A DNA stretch of 64,000 bases from Vitrella brassicaformis (taxonomy: Eukaryota; Sar; Vitrellaceae). The notes beneath the pieces are model-generated. The model was not told the DNA's origin and made no database searches. It was given only the letters and a program-made list of their open reading frames with translations. The position numbers were made by a program, and so were the translations under genes. The DNA lies in the NCBI GenBank assembly GCA_001179505.1, contig CDMY01000179.1, positions 5,289 to 69,288 of the forward strand, given 5' to 3'. Shown piece after piece: positions 23,323 to 34,260 of the stretch (within the stretch, counting starts at the first letter, position 1; each line of letters opens with the position of its first letter).

Positions 23323-23710
23323 TGCCGGCTGAGGTGTGTTGGGTGTCTGACGTCTGTCCTTCCCCCGTCCAGCCCAGCCCCACACACAGACCGACCGACC
23401 GACCGTTGCAGCTTGTCGAGGAATTTGGTCCTGTATGTGAACCGCTTCTGGAAGCCCCATTGGGGATTCAAGTTGCGCACCTCCTTATCGGTCTGACAAC
23501 ACACACACAATCATGCATACCAGACACACATTCAATGCCTGCCTGCCTGCCTTTTTGTGCGTCTGTCTGTCTGTCAGCCACCTTGAAGAGTTTGAAGTTG
23601 TCGAAGTCGATCTTGAGGTAGGGGTCCGATGTGCCGCTGCGGTCTTTGGCGGGCAGCCCGCGGGCAGAGAAATCCAACATCTGCACGTCAAACTTGTACT
23701 GAGTACCCAT
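19954..23710 (-). CDS. C2-C2-WW-WW-WW-WW protein
   Basis: About 18 exons. The first C2 domain starts at once: MGTQYKFDVQMLDFSARGLP, then SGTSDPYLKIDFDNF (Ca2+-loop-like), EVRNLNPQWGFQKRFTY and KRLKISCYDHNMVGGADFIG. A second C2-like unit covers GTLKFICVMKMMSEVTVSTN to LRFQVLDQQEQLLGE. Near the C-terminus are four WW units: LPPNWEMRKDRRT-GRPYFADHRS...W, LPENWDQRIDPNS-GRVYYAYHKT...IDP, WEMRLSPQGEVYFAYHPT...VDP, and a divergent unit lacking the first Trp, LPPLMSAALDTQGRCYFK-NHETKSTQWEDP. A charged helix (TLARWREEERERWWYELKKK) and AREDMEMLNLGQEGS follow, then TGA at 19954-19956. WW domains bind Pro-rich peptides and C2 domains bind lipids. The layout resembles NEDD4-type ligases, but no HECT domain is present. 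The first ATG in frame is at 23710. Confidence 0.9.
23289..23314. repeat. (AG)n microsatellite in an intron
   Basis: An uninterrupted AG tract within an intron of the C2-WW gene. On the gene strand it is CT-rich and sits upstream of a TTTGTAG acceptor. Confidence 0.9.
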
Positions 23711-24174
23711 TCTCACGAACGAAGGGCGTCCGGCGGGGTTGACGGGATGAGGGCGAAATGAAAGGCTTCACAACGGTCGGGTGGTGGTGAGGAGGGAGAA
23801 ATACCACAGACGGTGCGGTTGGGCCTCTCGGAGAGGGAGGGGAAGAGAGAAGCCGGCAGGGGGTCGATGAGTGGTGGGTGGCTGCTTGGCTGATCCCACG
23901 AGGGGCTGATCACGACAAACGACAAACGAGATCTTGTGCCAGGCGCAGGCAGGGGTGCAGGGAAGAGGTTGGGATTGTTACGGCGCACCACGTGCGAGCT
24001 CAGTTTTGACGATCGTGCGAGGAGCGCTTCTTTGTTTGTCGCGTTTTGGGGAGCATTGAGGGCTTTATGTGAAGCCTGACTGGTCCATGAGTCAGGTGGA
24101 CCCATGCAGACACGTCTAACGATAGATCTGTCGATCAACTCATGGGCGCATGCAGGCTCCTTTCGCGTGGTGCT
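23711..24174. other. promoter/5' region of the C2-WW gene and 3' end of the METTL gene
   Basis: No coding exon was recognised. An ORF of 141 codons on the minus strand lacks resemblance to known proteins and ends next to the C2-WW start. The stretch most likely holds the C2-WW promoter and the trailing UTR of the upstream minus-strand neighbour. Confidence 0.5.
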
Positions 24175-26070
24175 CTAGTTCTTGATGAGCATGTAGAGGA
24201 TGTGGTCGGCTTGCCGCACTTGCCAATCCATCTGGTGCACTGGCAGCAGGGCTGCACACAACACACACAACACATGACATCACATGCACACCGACAGACG
24301 AGTACACAGAGAGTGGGTGGATGTGTGTGTGTTGGTTACCGTCGAGCATTTGGATGATGCCTGTCATGACCTGCTGCCCCTCGTGCCAATTCTTCTGGAA
24401 CTCACGCGCACCCTCTGCACGCACACACGCACACACACATGACTTGGATTCTGACCCGACCCACCCCTCCCACCGGCCGACCAGGGTCATCAGGTGACAG
24501 TTCCTGTGCCTCGAGTGCCAGCCCCGCGTGTATCCTCTTGACCTCATCCGCCAGCTGGCTGAGGTCCTCCATGCTGAGCGTGTCGGTGCCCTCGTACGCC
24601 TTGCGGATGGCAGACATCTTCTCCTCAAACTCTTCAACTAATGGGCCAATGCGATAGATGGCATACGTGGCAGATGTGTGTCTGTGTGTGTTATACGGTT
24701 GGAGTACGGTCCACTTTTCCTTCCCATTGGTCCCTCCTCGCTGAGCGGAATGACCTCGAGCGTCCAATCCAGCGTCTTGGGAAAGGGCCTCTGGTAGCAA
24801 AGACACACACACAGACAATCGCCGTGTAAACAGAGGCAGGAGAGATACTTGTAGAGTAGATCGACCGCACCTTGAGGCCAGATGCGTCGAGGTCGATGTT
24901 GGAGGGTCTGAGGACGGGCAGGCGGCGTGATGGCCTGCCGTGGCTTACCGCCACGTATCGACCGCCAGGCCTGTCGACTCACACAGATGGCCGGTGGGCG
25001 TCCCACTTGCTTCCCTTCCAGTAGTGGTCTCTCTTGTCGCTGGCTCACTTGAGTATTCTGTGCATCTCCTCGACGTATTGGCTGCCCTGCCACCCCCAAG
25101 TCACGCTGCCCTCACCGCGGCACTAATGACCACACACACGTAGAGAGAGAGACGGATTAATTAAGGGGATCTGACTGGGGATCTGACTGTGGCATTTATT
25201 CACCCTTCACCGACCATGATGGCGTCCAGCGTGCCCTTGTCTATGACGACATCGAAATGGTCGCTCGGAAGCCCCGTCCGAAGACCGTCGCCAACCACCC
25301 CTAAACACACACATACGCACGTGCACACACGCGCCGAACAGCGTGACTTTCGTGTGTGTGCCTTCTCACACTCGAGCGTTGGGTGCCTTTCTTTTTGCAT
25401 CTCTATGGCGGCTGGCGATATGTCCATGTTGGTCACGCGCCGAAAGCCCTCTCCGGCCAGACAGACGCCCATATCTGAATGAGTGAATCATGAGCGCAGA
25501 CCAGACACGACACACAGAGAAGCACAACACACGATATGCTATGCTATGCACTGGGTTGGTTGATGCTGCTGCTGCATCCATCGAATCGACGGATGGGATG
25601 CGTGGGCCTTCCTCACCTGATTGACCGCACCCGACGTGAAGAATGCGGTCTTCACTCGACATGTACCGCACCAACAGGCCCTGGCATGGCAGTCGCCCAG
25701 CACACAGAGAGGGGAAGAAAGAACGAGCCATAGATGCTCCCGTGTATCGACGCACAGCACACGTAAGATGATGCGTGAGAGGTGCTGTGATTTACCTGTA
25801 GGTCCTCCCACGACCTCAGCCACTCATGGTTGCCGCTCTCCTCTCCACTCGCAGACGACAAACTGAACAAAACAACCATCCACACAGGCAGTTCGCGACG
25901 GCCTCTCCGTCGGGAGATGAACAGTATGCTCACCTCTGGTACCTTCTGTCCCAGTAGTTGCCCTCTCCCAGGGCCTCCTCGACAGCCAGTGACGCGTTCA
26001 GCAGGGGATCCAGACCCACCATGATAGCCCGCTCCTCATCCACACTCCCTGTGACCTTTCTGTCCATCAT
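24175..26070 (-). CDS. class I SAM methyltransferase, METTL13/EEF1AKMT4-like
   Basis: In the known family, members of this branch methylate lysine residues or the N-terminus of elongation factor eEF1A. The exons encode EALGEGNYWDRRYQR, then HEWLRSWEDLQ, GLLVRYMSSEDRILHVGCGQ (motif I), FRRVTNMDISPAAIEMQKER (post-I acidic loop), GLPSDHFDVVIDKGTLDAIM (the DKGTLDA signature), YVEEMHRILK, GRYVAVSHGRPSRRLPVL, RPFPKTLDWTLEVIPLSE and a C-terminal helical stretch ending VRQADHILYMLIKN. The stop is TAG at 24175-24177. The start is ATG-ATG at 26070-26065, the first ATG in the open frame. It forms a head-to-head pair with the ALKBH1-like gene. The substrate is inferred from family only. Confidence 0.88.
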
Positions 26071-26502
26071 GTCGATGACGGCACTGGGCGGCTCGCTGAC
26101 TGCGCTGCTGCGAAGGGATGATCGGGGAGGAATGCGGCGAGTGAGGCGCTGACAGACACAGCGAGGGGGAGCGGGGATGAACGTGCTGTGTGCTGAGAGC
26201 GGGCTGTGCGAAGCACGAGGATCTGCCGAGCAAAACACAGTCACAGGGCCATGTGTTCATTGTCCGCTTGATGCACTCATCCTGTGTGGATGGATCTGTG
26301 AGTTGTGTGTGCAGATCTACTCACCTGAGTGTCGGAGTGCCCATGACGTTGCGGCGGGCACCACCGCTGCGACTACACGCCACCATCGCCGCTTCCCTGA
26401 CAGCCTCCTTTCGCTGTTCTGCATCATTCAATACTTCGTCACCTGCAAGCTTCAGCTCGCGACCGGAGTGACGCGAGCCAATGTCCAGGAGCGAAACATG
26501 CG
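26071..26502. promoter_or_regulatory. shared divergent promoter region, METTL and ALKBH1-like genes
   Basis: A 432-base gap between divergent start codons. No TATA box is obvious. Overlapping ORFs on both strands lack family resemblance and are taken as chance. Confidence 0.5.
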
Positions 26503-28435
26503 ATGGTTGATCTGTACAAACAAGCTGAGGTGTCCCTTCGCGAGGCCGTCCTTGGTCAGGAATGCAGCTGTGTGAGAGAGTGGAGGCCCTCAATTGTGGA
26601 TGCGCAGGGCGAGATTGGCAGCATGGATGAGTTAGTTGACTTGAGGGCAGAGGTGCCGCCTGGAATGGCAGAAAGGCAACGACGGGAGGCATACCGACTG
26701 AAGACGCTTCCAGGTTGGAAACACGAGAGGGGACGCAGGGCAGGGACAAAGGAGAGATGGATGAGATCTGGGACAAAGGGTGATGAATCAATCAATCGTT
26801 TTGGTGTGTGTATTCACTGATTGACTGTGCAGGTTGTGTGTTTCTCCGGCCTGGCTGAGTGAGGATGAGCAGCTTCTTCTGGCCCACGAGTGCGTCACAT
26901 CCTACATTGAGGCGAGCAACCAAGCCAGCACACAAGCAGCCAGTGACTGATTTATAAAGCAGCTGACAGGCATCCGTCTGTTTGATTGCTGTTTGTGTAC
27001 AGCCCCCACACAGGACCAATCTCACTGGCTTCGAGGAGGCGGCACGGGAATTCTGGCGTACATACGCACACTCTCAGTAGATAGAGGTCTGCTCTGCGGA
27101 TGTGCTGCTGTCTGTTCGGCTTTCAGCGTCAAATGAGGCAATCTTCACCAGGCTGCGATGGGCCACGCTGGTTGGTCAGAGGAACGGAAACAAACCCATC
27201 TGAGGACTATATTGCAAAGGGATATGATAGGTGATTGAATGGTGTCTGTCTGTCTCTGTCTTAGGGCTACCAATACAAGTGTGTGTCTACGATGCGGCAC
27301 CTCCCTCCCTCCCCGTCTATGCCCTCCCATCATCATGATGCACTCTCCATCCCATTCGTTCCTTTGCCCGTCCGTCCATCAGCTGGACTACCCGCCAATA
27401 CGACGACCGCCTGCCCTTCACATATGGGCTCACGTGTCTCTGTCGGGAGATCATGACAGAGCTATCGCGTCAGTGTCAGCTGCTGGCTCAAGAGCTGCAC
27501 CTGACCGGCGACTACACACCGCAGGTCAGATCAGATCTATTGGGTCTCTGGGACAAAGGACCAGAGAGCGTCACCTCACCCGACGGTCAAACGAATGCAC
27601 AGTCTGTCCACACAGCTATCTTATGAATCATGTCGTGTAGGCGGCCATAGTGAATCTCTACCGGCGGACCGACCGACTGAGAGGTGGGGAAGCACGCCCT
27701 GGCAGGCAGGCAGTTGGTGACCGGTCGATCGATCGATGCGGAAACATATATGCGGTGCGCGTGTGCGATGCAGGGCACCAGGATGATGCCGAGACCGACG
27801 CCACTTCGCCGCTCGTGTCCATTAGGTAGGTGCGCAACCTCATAATTACTCATAGTGTCTACGCACGTGTCCCGTCCCCTGCCTCCTTGTTCGCAGTTTG
27901 GGTTTGCCTGGCCTGTTTCTCGTTGGTGGCGACACAAGACAGTGAGTGAGCTGGCCGGGCTGCTGAGGGAGGGAGGGAGGGAGGGAGGGAGGAGGCAGTC
28001 AGAACAGAGCGACACCCATATGTGTGTGCGCTGCGCTATTCAGGCTGTCTCCCCAGCCCGTGGTGCTTCGCGGAGGCGACGTACTGCTGCTGGCCAGCAC
28101 AGCCCGGAAGTCTCTCCACGGTACGCAGGCAGGGTGGCGGGACGGCACACACACCCTTGCCAAGAAGTATGCTCGGTTATGTTCCTTCAGGCATAGCGGC
28201 CATTATGGATCCACAACCTGGTGCCAAGACGGAACATGGCGAGCAAGACGGAGGGGAGCCAGCCCCGCCAACAGCGGCCGGTGCCGGTGCTGGCAGGAGG
28301 TGGCAGGAATCGACTGCAGTGGGGTCGTTGGAGGGTTTGAGTGGTGATGAGCGTGTGGGGCTGATGGACCTGCTGGCCAAGACACGTATCAATCTGAGCA
28401 TCAGACAGGTCAACCAGGGGGGCAGAGTGACGTGA
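26503..28435 (+). CDS. ALKBH1: AlkB homologue, ALKBH1-like Fe(II)/2-oxoglutarate dioxygenase
   Basis: In the known family, oxidative demethylation of nucleic acids (DNA, tRNA) uses Fe(II), O2 and 2-oxoglutarate. Exons: MVDLYKQAEVSLREAVLGQE; VSPAWLSEDEQLLLAHECV; PPHRTNLTGFEEAAREFWR; AIFTRLRWATL joined to GYQYKCVSTM; WTTRQYDDRLPFTYGL; AAIVNLYRRTDRLR joined to GHQDDAE (Fe-binding HxD); PLVSI joined to LGLPGLFLVGGDTR; VVLRGGDVLLLASTARKSLH (distal His). The last exon ends RINLSIRQV, the 2-oxoglutarate-binding Arg motif, and stops at 28435. All catalytic residues expected of the fold are seen. A Gly/Pro/Glu-rich insert of about 50 residues separates the distal His from the final Arg motif. ALKBH1 is preferred over other AlkB types because of LRWATLGYQY and the Arg motif. 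Confidence 0.9.
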
Positions 28436-29176
28436 CCATTCTGGAAGAGGGATGCGACAGACCGCCCAGCTCCGGTGGTCGATGCAGTCAATCATGTGGT
28501 GCTGATTGATGTGATGTTGTCAGTGACTCGCGTGCATTTCCTTGACAGCAGATTCCGTGTGTCCATGTGTGCATGCGTCAGTAATCACACTCCTACGCAA
28601 TCAGTCCGATGCCCACACACATCCACACAACACACGCACACACACCCATGACAGTAAGCCGATCCTCACCACTCAGAAAAGGCAGTCTGCCGCCTGGCCG
28701 TAGCAGACCGTCAGCCAGACCCCCACAGGCATACACACACACAGGCACACACACACACACACACACATCTCACAGCAGGCAGACTTTGACGGACAGGATG
28801 GCGAATTAGAAGAGGGGAGGGGGCATGCAGACATGAAGACACGGAGACATGGCCACATCATTCACATAACACGGTATCCATTCCATTACATTCCATACGC
28901 CAGCCGGCCGACGTACACAACAACCCAACCAGACAACACACACAGAGGAGCGAGAGCGACCGATCCAGCCATTCATCCGAAGAGAGAGAGAGAGAGAGAG
29001 AGAGCCAATGCATCTCACAGACACGTCCAGACCACAGCCACTCCCTCCCTTCCGTCTGCTTCTCTGTCAGCTGTCTGTCTACTCATCCATCCATCCGGAT
29101 CCACTCGCTCGGTCAGTCAGTCAACCCCTTCCTCCCTCCCCTTATTGACAGTCAGTCAGTGAGTATGTGATATCAG
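28436..29176. other. intergenic between converging gene ends, microsatellite-rich
   Basis: Between the 3' ends of two convergent genes. It contains (CA)n at 28731-28767, a 24-base (AG)n at 28981-29004, and (GTCA)n and (CCAT)n tracts. No coding exon seen. Confidence 0.7.
28981..29004. repeat. (AG)n microsatellite
   Basis: A 24-base AG run between convergent genes. Confidence 0.9.
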
Positions 29177-32100
29177 CTATTGCTCCCCCATCATGCTGCT
29201 GCCCCCTGCGCCCTTGGCCGTCTGCTCGCCACGCGGCCTCTGCTCCCGTCTACCGTCGGCCGCCGTGTCGCCCTCCCCGCCGTCGTCGCCACTCGATGCC
29301 GATAGTGCGGCCGCCTTCCGCTTCTCGGCACAGTGGCATCGAGTGCTACCACCACCAGCACCAGCACCACCACCACCAGCAGCACCAGCACCAGTAGCAG
29401 CATGCGATGGCGACACGACAACAGACACCTGAACATACAAAATGGTCCACCTGAGTGTGTGTGTCATTGATATGGCGTTGCCACCTTACTTACCTGTGTG
29501 GTGTGGTGGTCAGTAATCCCCGCCAGCTGGTTGTTGACGGCCGAGCGGACACCGGTGAGATCGCCCAGAAGGGCCGTCAGTCTGCCTGCCAGCGACGCAC
29601 CATCCTGCAGAAAGACGAGCAATAAGTGAGTTCCGCAGCTCGGCTGTGTGGCGTCTTCTGCGGACCGGTGTGTTGTCGGTGTGTGTGGCTATGATATTCT
29701 CTGCCTCCTCAAGGTCAGACGCAAACTGAGAGGCAACCTGCAAGCCAATACCAACACACTCACACCACTCCTTGCTGCATGGACGTCATCTGTAGACCCC
29801 TCTTGTCTCCCCTTCTTACCGAACGCGTCGAACGTATTGTCTGCAGAAGGTCACTGGAAGAGCCGCCGCCGCCGCCCAGCCCATCTGCACCACACAATCA
29901 GGACACAGGCATGACACGTGAAAGCTGTCCATTAGGCGCATCTGTGGGGTGGTGGTGTTGTGGTGACCTGCAGGGGCAGCCGGGCCGTCACCGCTGTCTA
30001 CGTCCACCAAATCGCCGCCTGCAGTGTTGGACGAGGAGAGAAAGGACTGTTCTAGTGCCCTTGTGTGGCGTCTTTGTGTGTACCACTGTGTTGCGAGTGG
30101 GAAGCCATCGCCACACCTGCAGCAGGACCTACACACATCCGTCCACACTGATCCATTCATTGCTCATCCTTGTGCCGCCCCTCTTTCTGCTTGCCTGCGA
30201 TCTGCCCGCCACCCTCTCGGCCCAGCAACTCCGAGTACTCGTCGCTACCTGATCAACGCACACACACAGACACCCAATTAGACAGACAGACAGACAGACG
30301 AGTGATGCAGATCGACAGGAGCCAGGGGATCTGTGCTGCGATGTGTTTCTTACCTCCGCTGGCCTCTTGTCCGTCGTTGGAATGCATATCATCGTCGTCA
30401 TCGTCATCGCCACCATCAAAATATCCATCTGCACTACCCATCCATCCATCCATCCATCCATCCATGTGTGTGTGTGCATTGCTCTCCCCACCGTCATCGT
30501 CGTCACCCTCAGCCTCACTCTCGCCACCGCCGTCCTCATCTACACCACAGAGACAGAGAGGGCACATCCATCCATCCATTCTCGTGTGTGTGTCCCTCCC
30601 TCCATCCACCAATGTGCGTCCCTGCCCCTGTGCGTACCATCGTCGCTGTCATCCACCGACCACTCTGATGGGAGCTCGTCTTGAACTACTTGGCCGTCGA
30701 AGACGACTTCAAGTCCTCGCCCCAGCGCCTCACTGCCCAGCTGAGTCGTCTGGCGGAAGCGGTCCTTGAAGGCACCGCTCGCACACACACGTGCCTCGGT
30801 CGTCACGACACTAACCCTCACTGCAAACAGTCAGACAGAAGAGACTGATGACATTTGACCAGCAGAGCTGCCTGTCTGTCGGCCTGACCGTCGTTGATGG
30901 TTGGAAGAACCTCAAGACGAATCCACGCGACGAAGTCGTGGCTGCTGTCGGTGAGCACCAGATAACGCACCCGCGCACCACTGTTGCTGAATGTGGTGGT
31001 GCATCCGGCCACCGATGTGTGGGGCGACTGGGTGAGGAGGCCATTCAGACGGCCGCCAGCAACCCGCCTGAATCAACCACACACACACACACACAATCAC
31101 ACACGCACACCTCTCGCCCACTGGTGCCATTGGTGTGGTACCTGTTGAGGACTATCGATGTGCGATTGGTCCGGTGATATCGCACATGGCGATAGTGGTC
31201 GAGGATCATGTTCTTGACGAACGACGACACCGACGACACCGACGACACCGACGCATCGGTGGACGGGATAGCGTGCGACACCCATGTGCGGCCGTTGTAG
31301 TAGATGTTGCGGCTACGCACTGGCGGGTCATGCTCTAGTCGGTGCTGCTGATACAGATGGCCGGCAGCGAGGGGCGGGTTGAAGACCAGCCGGAAGCCGG
31401 GCTCGATGGGCCCCCGCACCTCACCGTTGGCACGGCGCAAGAAACGCAGGCAGCTGCCGTCCCTGAACCGCACATGGCGGCCGACCACCATGAGCTGCGC
31501 CAACACACGGGGAAGCGCCATGTACACCTACACGACACACACACACACACACAGAGCAAGAGAGAGAGGATGAGGCCTCTCTGCCTTCTCTTCGCCCCCC
31601 CTCTGTGTGTGTGCCTTACCGTCTCGCTCCAGTGTGTGTTGATGTCGTCTGCCGTGAGGCTGAGAGGCAGCGTGCAGCAGTCGCACTGGCTGGCCCACTG
31701 CAGCACCTCAGCCACCTCCTCCCAGCTCTGCTCCAGCAAGTAGACCACCTTGAAGGCACTGTCCAGGTCACTGACGGTGAAGGACAGGACACCCCGCAGG
31801 CCGAGACGGACCAGCTCCTCCTCTATGTGCTGCTGGAAGCGCTCGAGCATCTTGTTCACTTCAGGCCAATAAAGCTGGCTGATCTGTGCCGTCAGTGTCG
31901 CTCGCTTCGACTCATCAACCGACATGGCCGTGTGGGCGGCCTTCTTGATGGTGGCTGCCTCCAGAAAGCCGATGGGGGGAGGTCCCGGGGGCTGCTGAGG
32001 GGTGGGCTGCTGAGTGGGGGGATGGTCACAGTGAGGCTGGGACGCCATCGGTCGGTGACTGGTCTGCATCACACACACACACAGAGCCATGCACCCGATG

Positions 32101-32682
32101 CCACAGCACACCGTGTGGGTGTGTCTGCCTTTCTCGCTTCCTTACATGCTGGCGATGAATCGGCAGCCCTTCCTTGTGCAGCAAGTGCGGCGCGGTGGGA
32201 CAGCTTAAAAACCAAATCAACGCCTGCCTGCAGACACAGACATGCACGCATTCGGAAACGCACGCATCGAAAGATGAACGCGCGACATGTGTCCGCTGGT
32301 CTTTCGCTTACCCGCTGTCAGCCAGTAATGGCCTGGAGTGGCGAGGCCAGCACGACGGACGGCCGTCGGCGGCACACACAAACGAGATCTGCAAACCAGT
32401 CAGTGGCATGAAGGAGACTTCAATCGACACAAACAAGGATGGTGCCTTCGCCTTGCAACATCCTCACCTATGCAGCTGTCGAAATGCTCACAACTCCCGC
32501 ACACACCTGCGAGCTTTAGCTTGAGGCTCGCAGTCGATGGAAGGAGAGGAGAAGGCAACTGCAGCTTGATATGTGTTCCCAAGCAGCAGAGGAGCCGTCA
32601 GCAAGCCGGTCCGACTCACGTTCGTCGTCTTCGGCGCCGCTTCTGGTGCATCTGCCTTGCCATCCCGTCCAAAAGATGCCAT
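29177..32682 (-). CDS. unrecognised protein carrying copy 1 of the duplicated module
   Basis: Exon 1 starts at ATG 32682 (MASFGRDGKADAPEAAPKTT) with a GTGAGT donor. The next exons include LPSPLLPSTASLKLKLAGV and VDLVFKLSHRAALAAQ. A longer exon contains MASQPHCDHPPTQQPTPQQP (itself a possible start, 32048) and AQISQLYWPEVNKMLERFQQ. The duplicated module follows: CTLPLSLTADDINTHWS, VYMALPRVLAQLMVVGRHVR, RRANGEVRGPIEPGFRLVFN, LEHDPPVRS, ARVRYLVLTDSSHDFVAWIR and FKDRFRQTTQLGSEAL. An acidic region (DGGDDDDDDDMHSND) is next, then a heptad-like stretch VASQFASDLEEAENIIATH and a Gly/Ala-rich C-terminus ending SSMMGEQ at 29177. No known domain is recognised. The copy is intact, unlike copy 2. Confidence 0.75.
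30690..31715 (-). repeat. inverted duplication, copy 1 (intact)
   Basis: Pairs with 62580-63630 on the opposite strand. Exons and introns both match. The intron before VYMALPRV shares a near-identical run of about 80 bases, including gggggggcgaagagaaggca. This copy has three 9-base units (gacgacacc/gtcggtgtc) near 31225-31250 that expand a Ser/Val repeat. Confidence 0.92.
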
Positions 32683-33689
32683 TCGGACAGAAGCAATACG
32701 AAGGTGACAGGAGATGGCAGCAGCAAGGGCTCATTCAGCCTGCACAGGGGCGCTCTGCATGCCAATGTGCTGTGTTTGCTGCTTGCTGTGTGTGGGCAGA
32801 TCTGCATCGGATGGGTACGGGCATTCGTGACATGCTGAGGAGGCTGAGGAAGGCAGAGGACGACTACATAGGTAGGTTCCCAATGCATTGAAACGGAATG
32901 AATGCACTGTCTACACGGTTGACTTGTGGGTGTGGGTATGCAGCCTTTGCTCGGTGTGTCGTCGTCCTCGACGTGCTACTGCTCCTGGCCACGCTGTCCG
33001 CTCTCCTCTTGCCGTCACAGGTGAGGCCTGCACATAGATAGAGAGGAGGGAAGGCCGCGTTGTCTGCAATGCCCATCTGTCTGGCTGGACAAGCAACCAC
33101 CTGGTGTCTGCCTGTGTACGTGTTAGGTTCGTGAGGTGGTGCTGACGGAGAGTGGATGGATGAGTGGCTGGTTCGTCGCGCCCCTGAGCCTTCTGGCCAT
33201 CATCACCTGGGGCATATATTGCACACCGCAAGGCAGAGAAAAGTTCCGCGAAAGGGACAGGTATAAGTGCGGCAGGGAGGGAAACGACGACACTTGACCA
33301 GTGATGGATGACCGAGAGAGCTGTGCCCATCTCTCTCTCTGTCTGTGTGTGGTGTGTAGGTATCTGAAGAGTCTCAATCAGTCGCTTGAGCCCTTCATGC
33401 TGTACTACGACGGCAGGTAGGCAATCCAATCCACCCATGCGCATAAGTAATCTATCCATCGCCTCTTCTCTCTCCCCAATGTGTCTATCAATGTGCTGTA
33501 TCTATCAATGTGCGTCTGTGGTGCAGTCGCCATGAGCTGCTGTACCGGCCTGTGTCCCGGCGAAAGTCGCCCAACAGCAAGACGCAAACGGGCGGGGAGA
33601 GGGAAGCCGCGGAGCTGAGCCACGTAGTGGGCAGTTCTAATGACGAGGGAGGGGGAGGGGGAGGGTCAGGTGCCTCTGATAGTAGCTAG
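32676..33689 (+). CDS. small two-helix membrane protein
   Basis: The proposed start ATG at 32676 gives MPFGQKQYEG. Exons: LHRMGTGIRDMLRRLRKAED (amphipathic, basic), ARCVVVLDVLLLLATLSALL (membrane segment 1), VREVVLTESGWMSGWF with APLSLLAIITWGIYC (membrane segment 2), EKFRERDRYLKSLNQSLEPF, and a last exon with RPVSRRKSPNSKTQT, a Gly run and a stop at 33687-33689. About 200 residues. No family is recognised. The start codon overlaps, on the other strand, the start of the neighbouring gene, so one of the two starts may be wrong. Confidence 0.68.
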
Positions 33690-34260
33690 TAGGGACGGGG
33701 GCTGCGTTTGTGTGCGCCGAATCGCGAGATGCGGCGCGTGTGTACTAGTATACAGTGACTGAGTGCAGAAACATTTGATGCACACCGTCGTGGACATATG
33801 CAGAGCTTTAATTGCACGCAGAGAGTCGTGTCATGTCAGTCAGATTCGCTCGCTCACTCACTCACTCACGCACTGGAGAATGAGAGGTCTACGTACCTAT
33901 CGATCAAAGGGGATCGCTTCTACAACAAATAATCACGGTCATCCATCCATCCATCCACCCATCCATCCATCCATGTGCATGCGGAGGAGTCGGCTGAAAG
34001 CCCCCCGCCCTCCCTGTATATATAAACATACCGACTCGTCGCCTTTGCCCACCCCGATCACCCACCCGCCGCCACCAGCCAAACAATAACCACTTGACAC
34101 AAAGAGGGGAAAAAGGGGAAGAGCGAGGAAGGAAGGCCAGGCAGCAGGCAGAGGGAAAGACTAATCACTCACTCACTCACTGTGGCACCCACCCACCCAC
34201 CGGCTTGACTGACTGTACACTGACTGGCCGCCTGTGTCGGATGGGATGGATGTGTGTGTA
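33690..34260. other. intergenic between converging gene ends
   Basis: Contains (CTCA)n at about 33849-33868 and 34167-34181, and (CCAT)n at 33941-33973. No coding exon was recognised. Confidence 0.7.

Noticed and set aside
26321-26791. 156-codon minus-strand ORF overlapping the ALKBH1-like start
   Set aside because: No domain, and it overlaps the first coding exon of the plus gene. Taken as chance.
28731-30470. Repeat tracts resembling a regular array
   Set aside because: These are simple (CA)n, (AG)n and (CCAT)n microsatellites without constant spacers; not CRISPR or satellite arrays.
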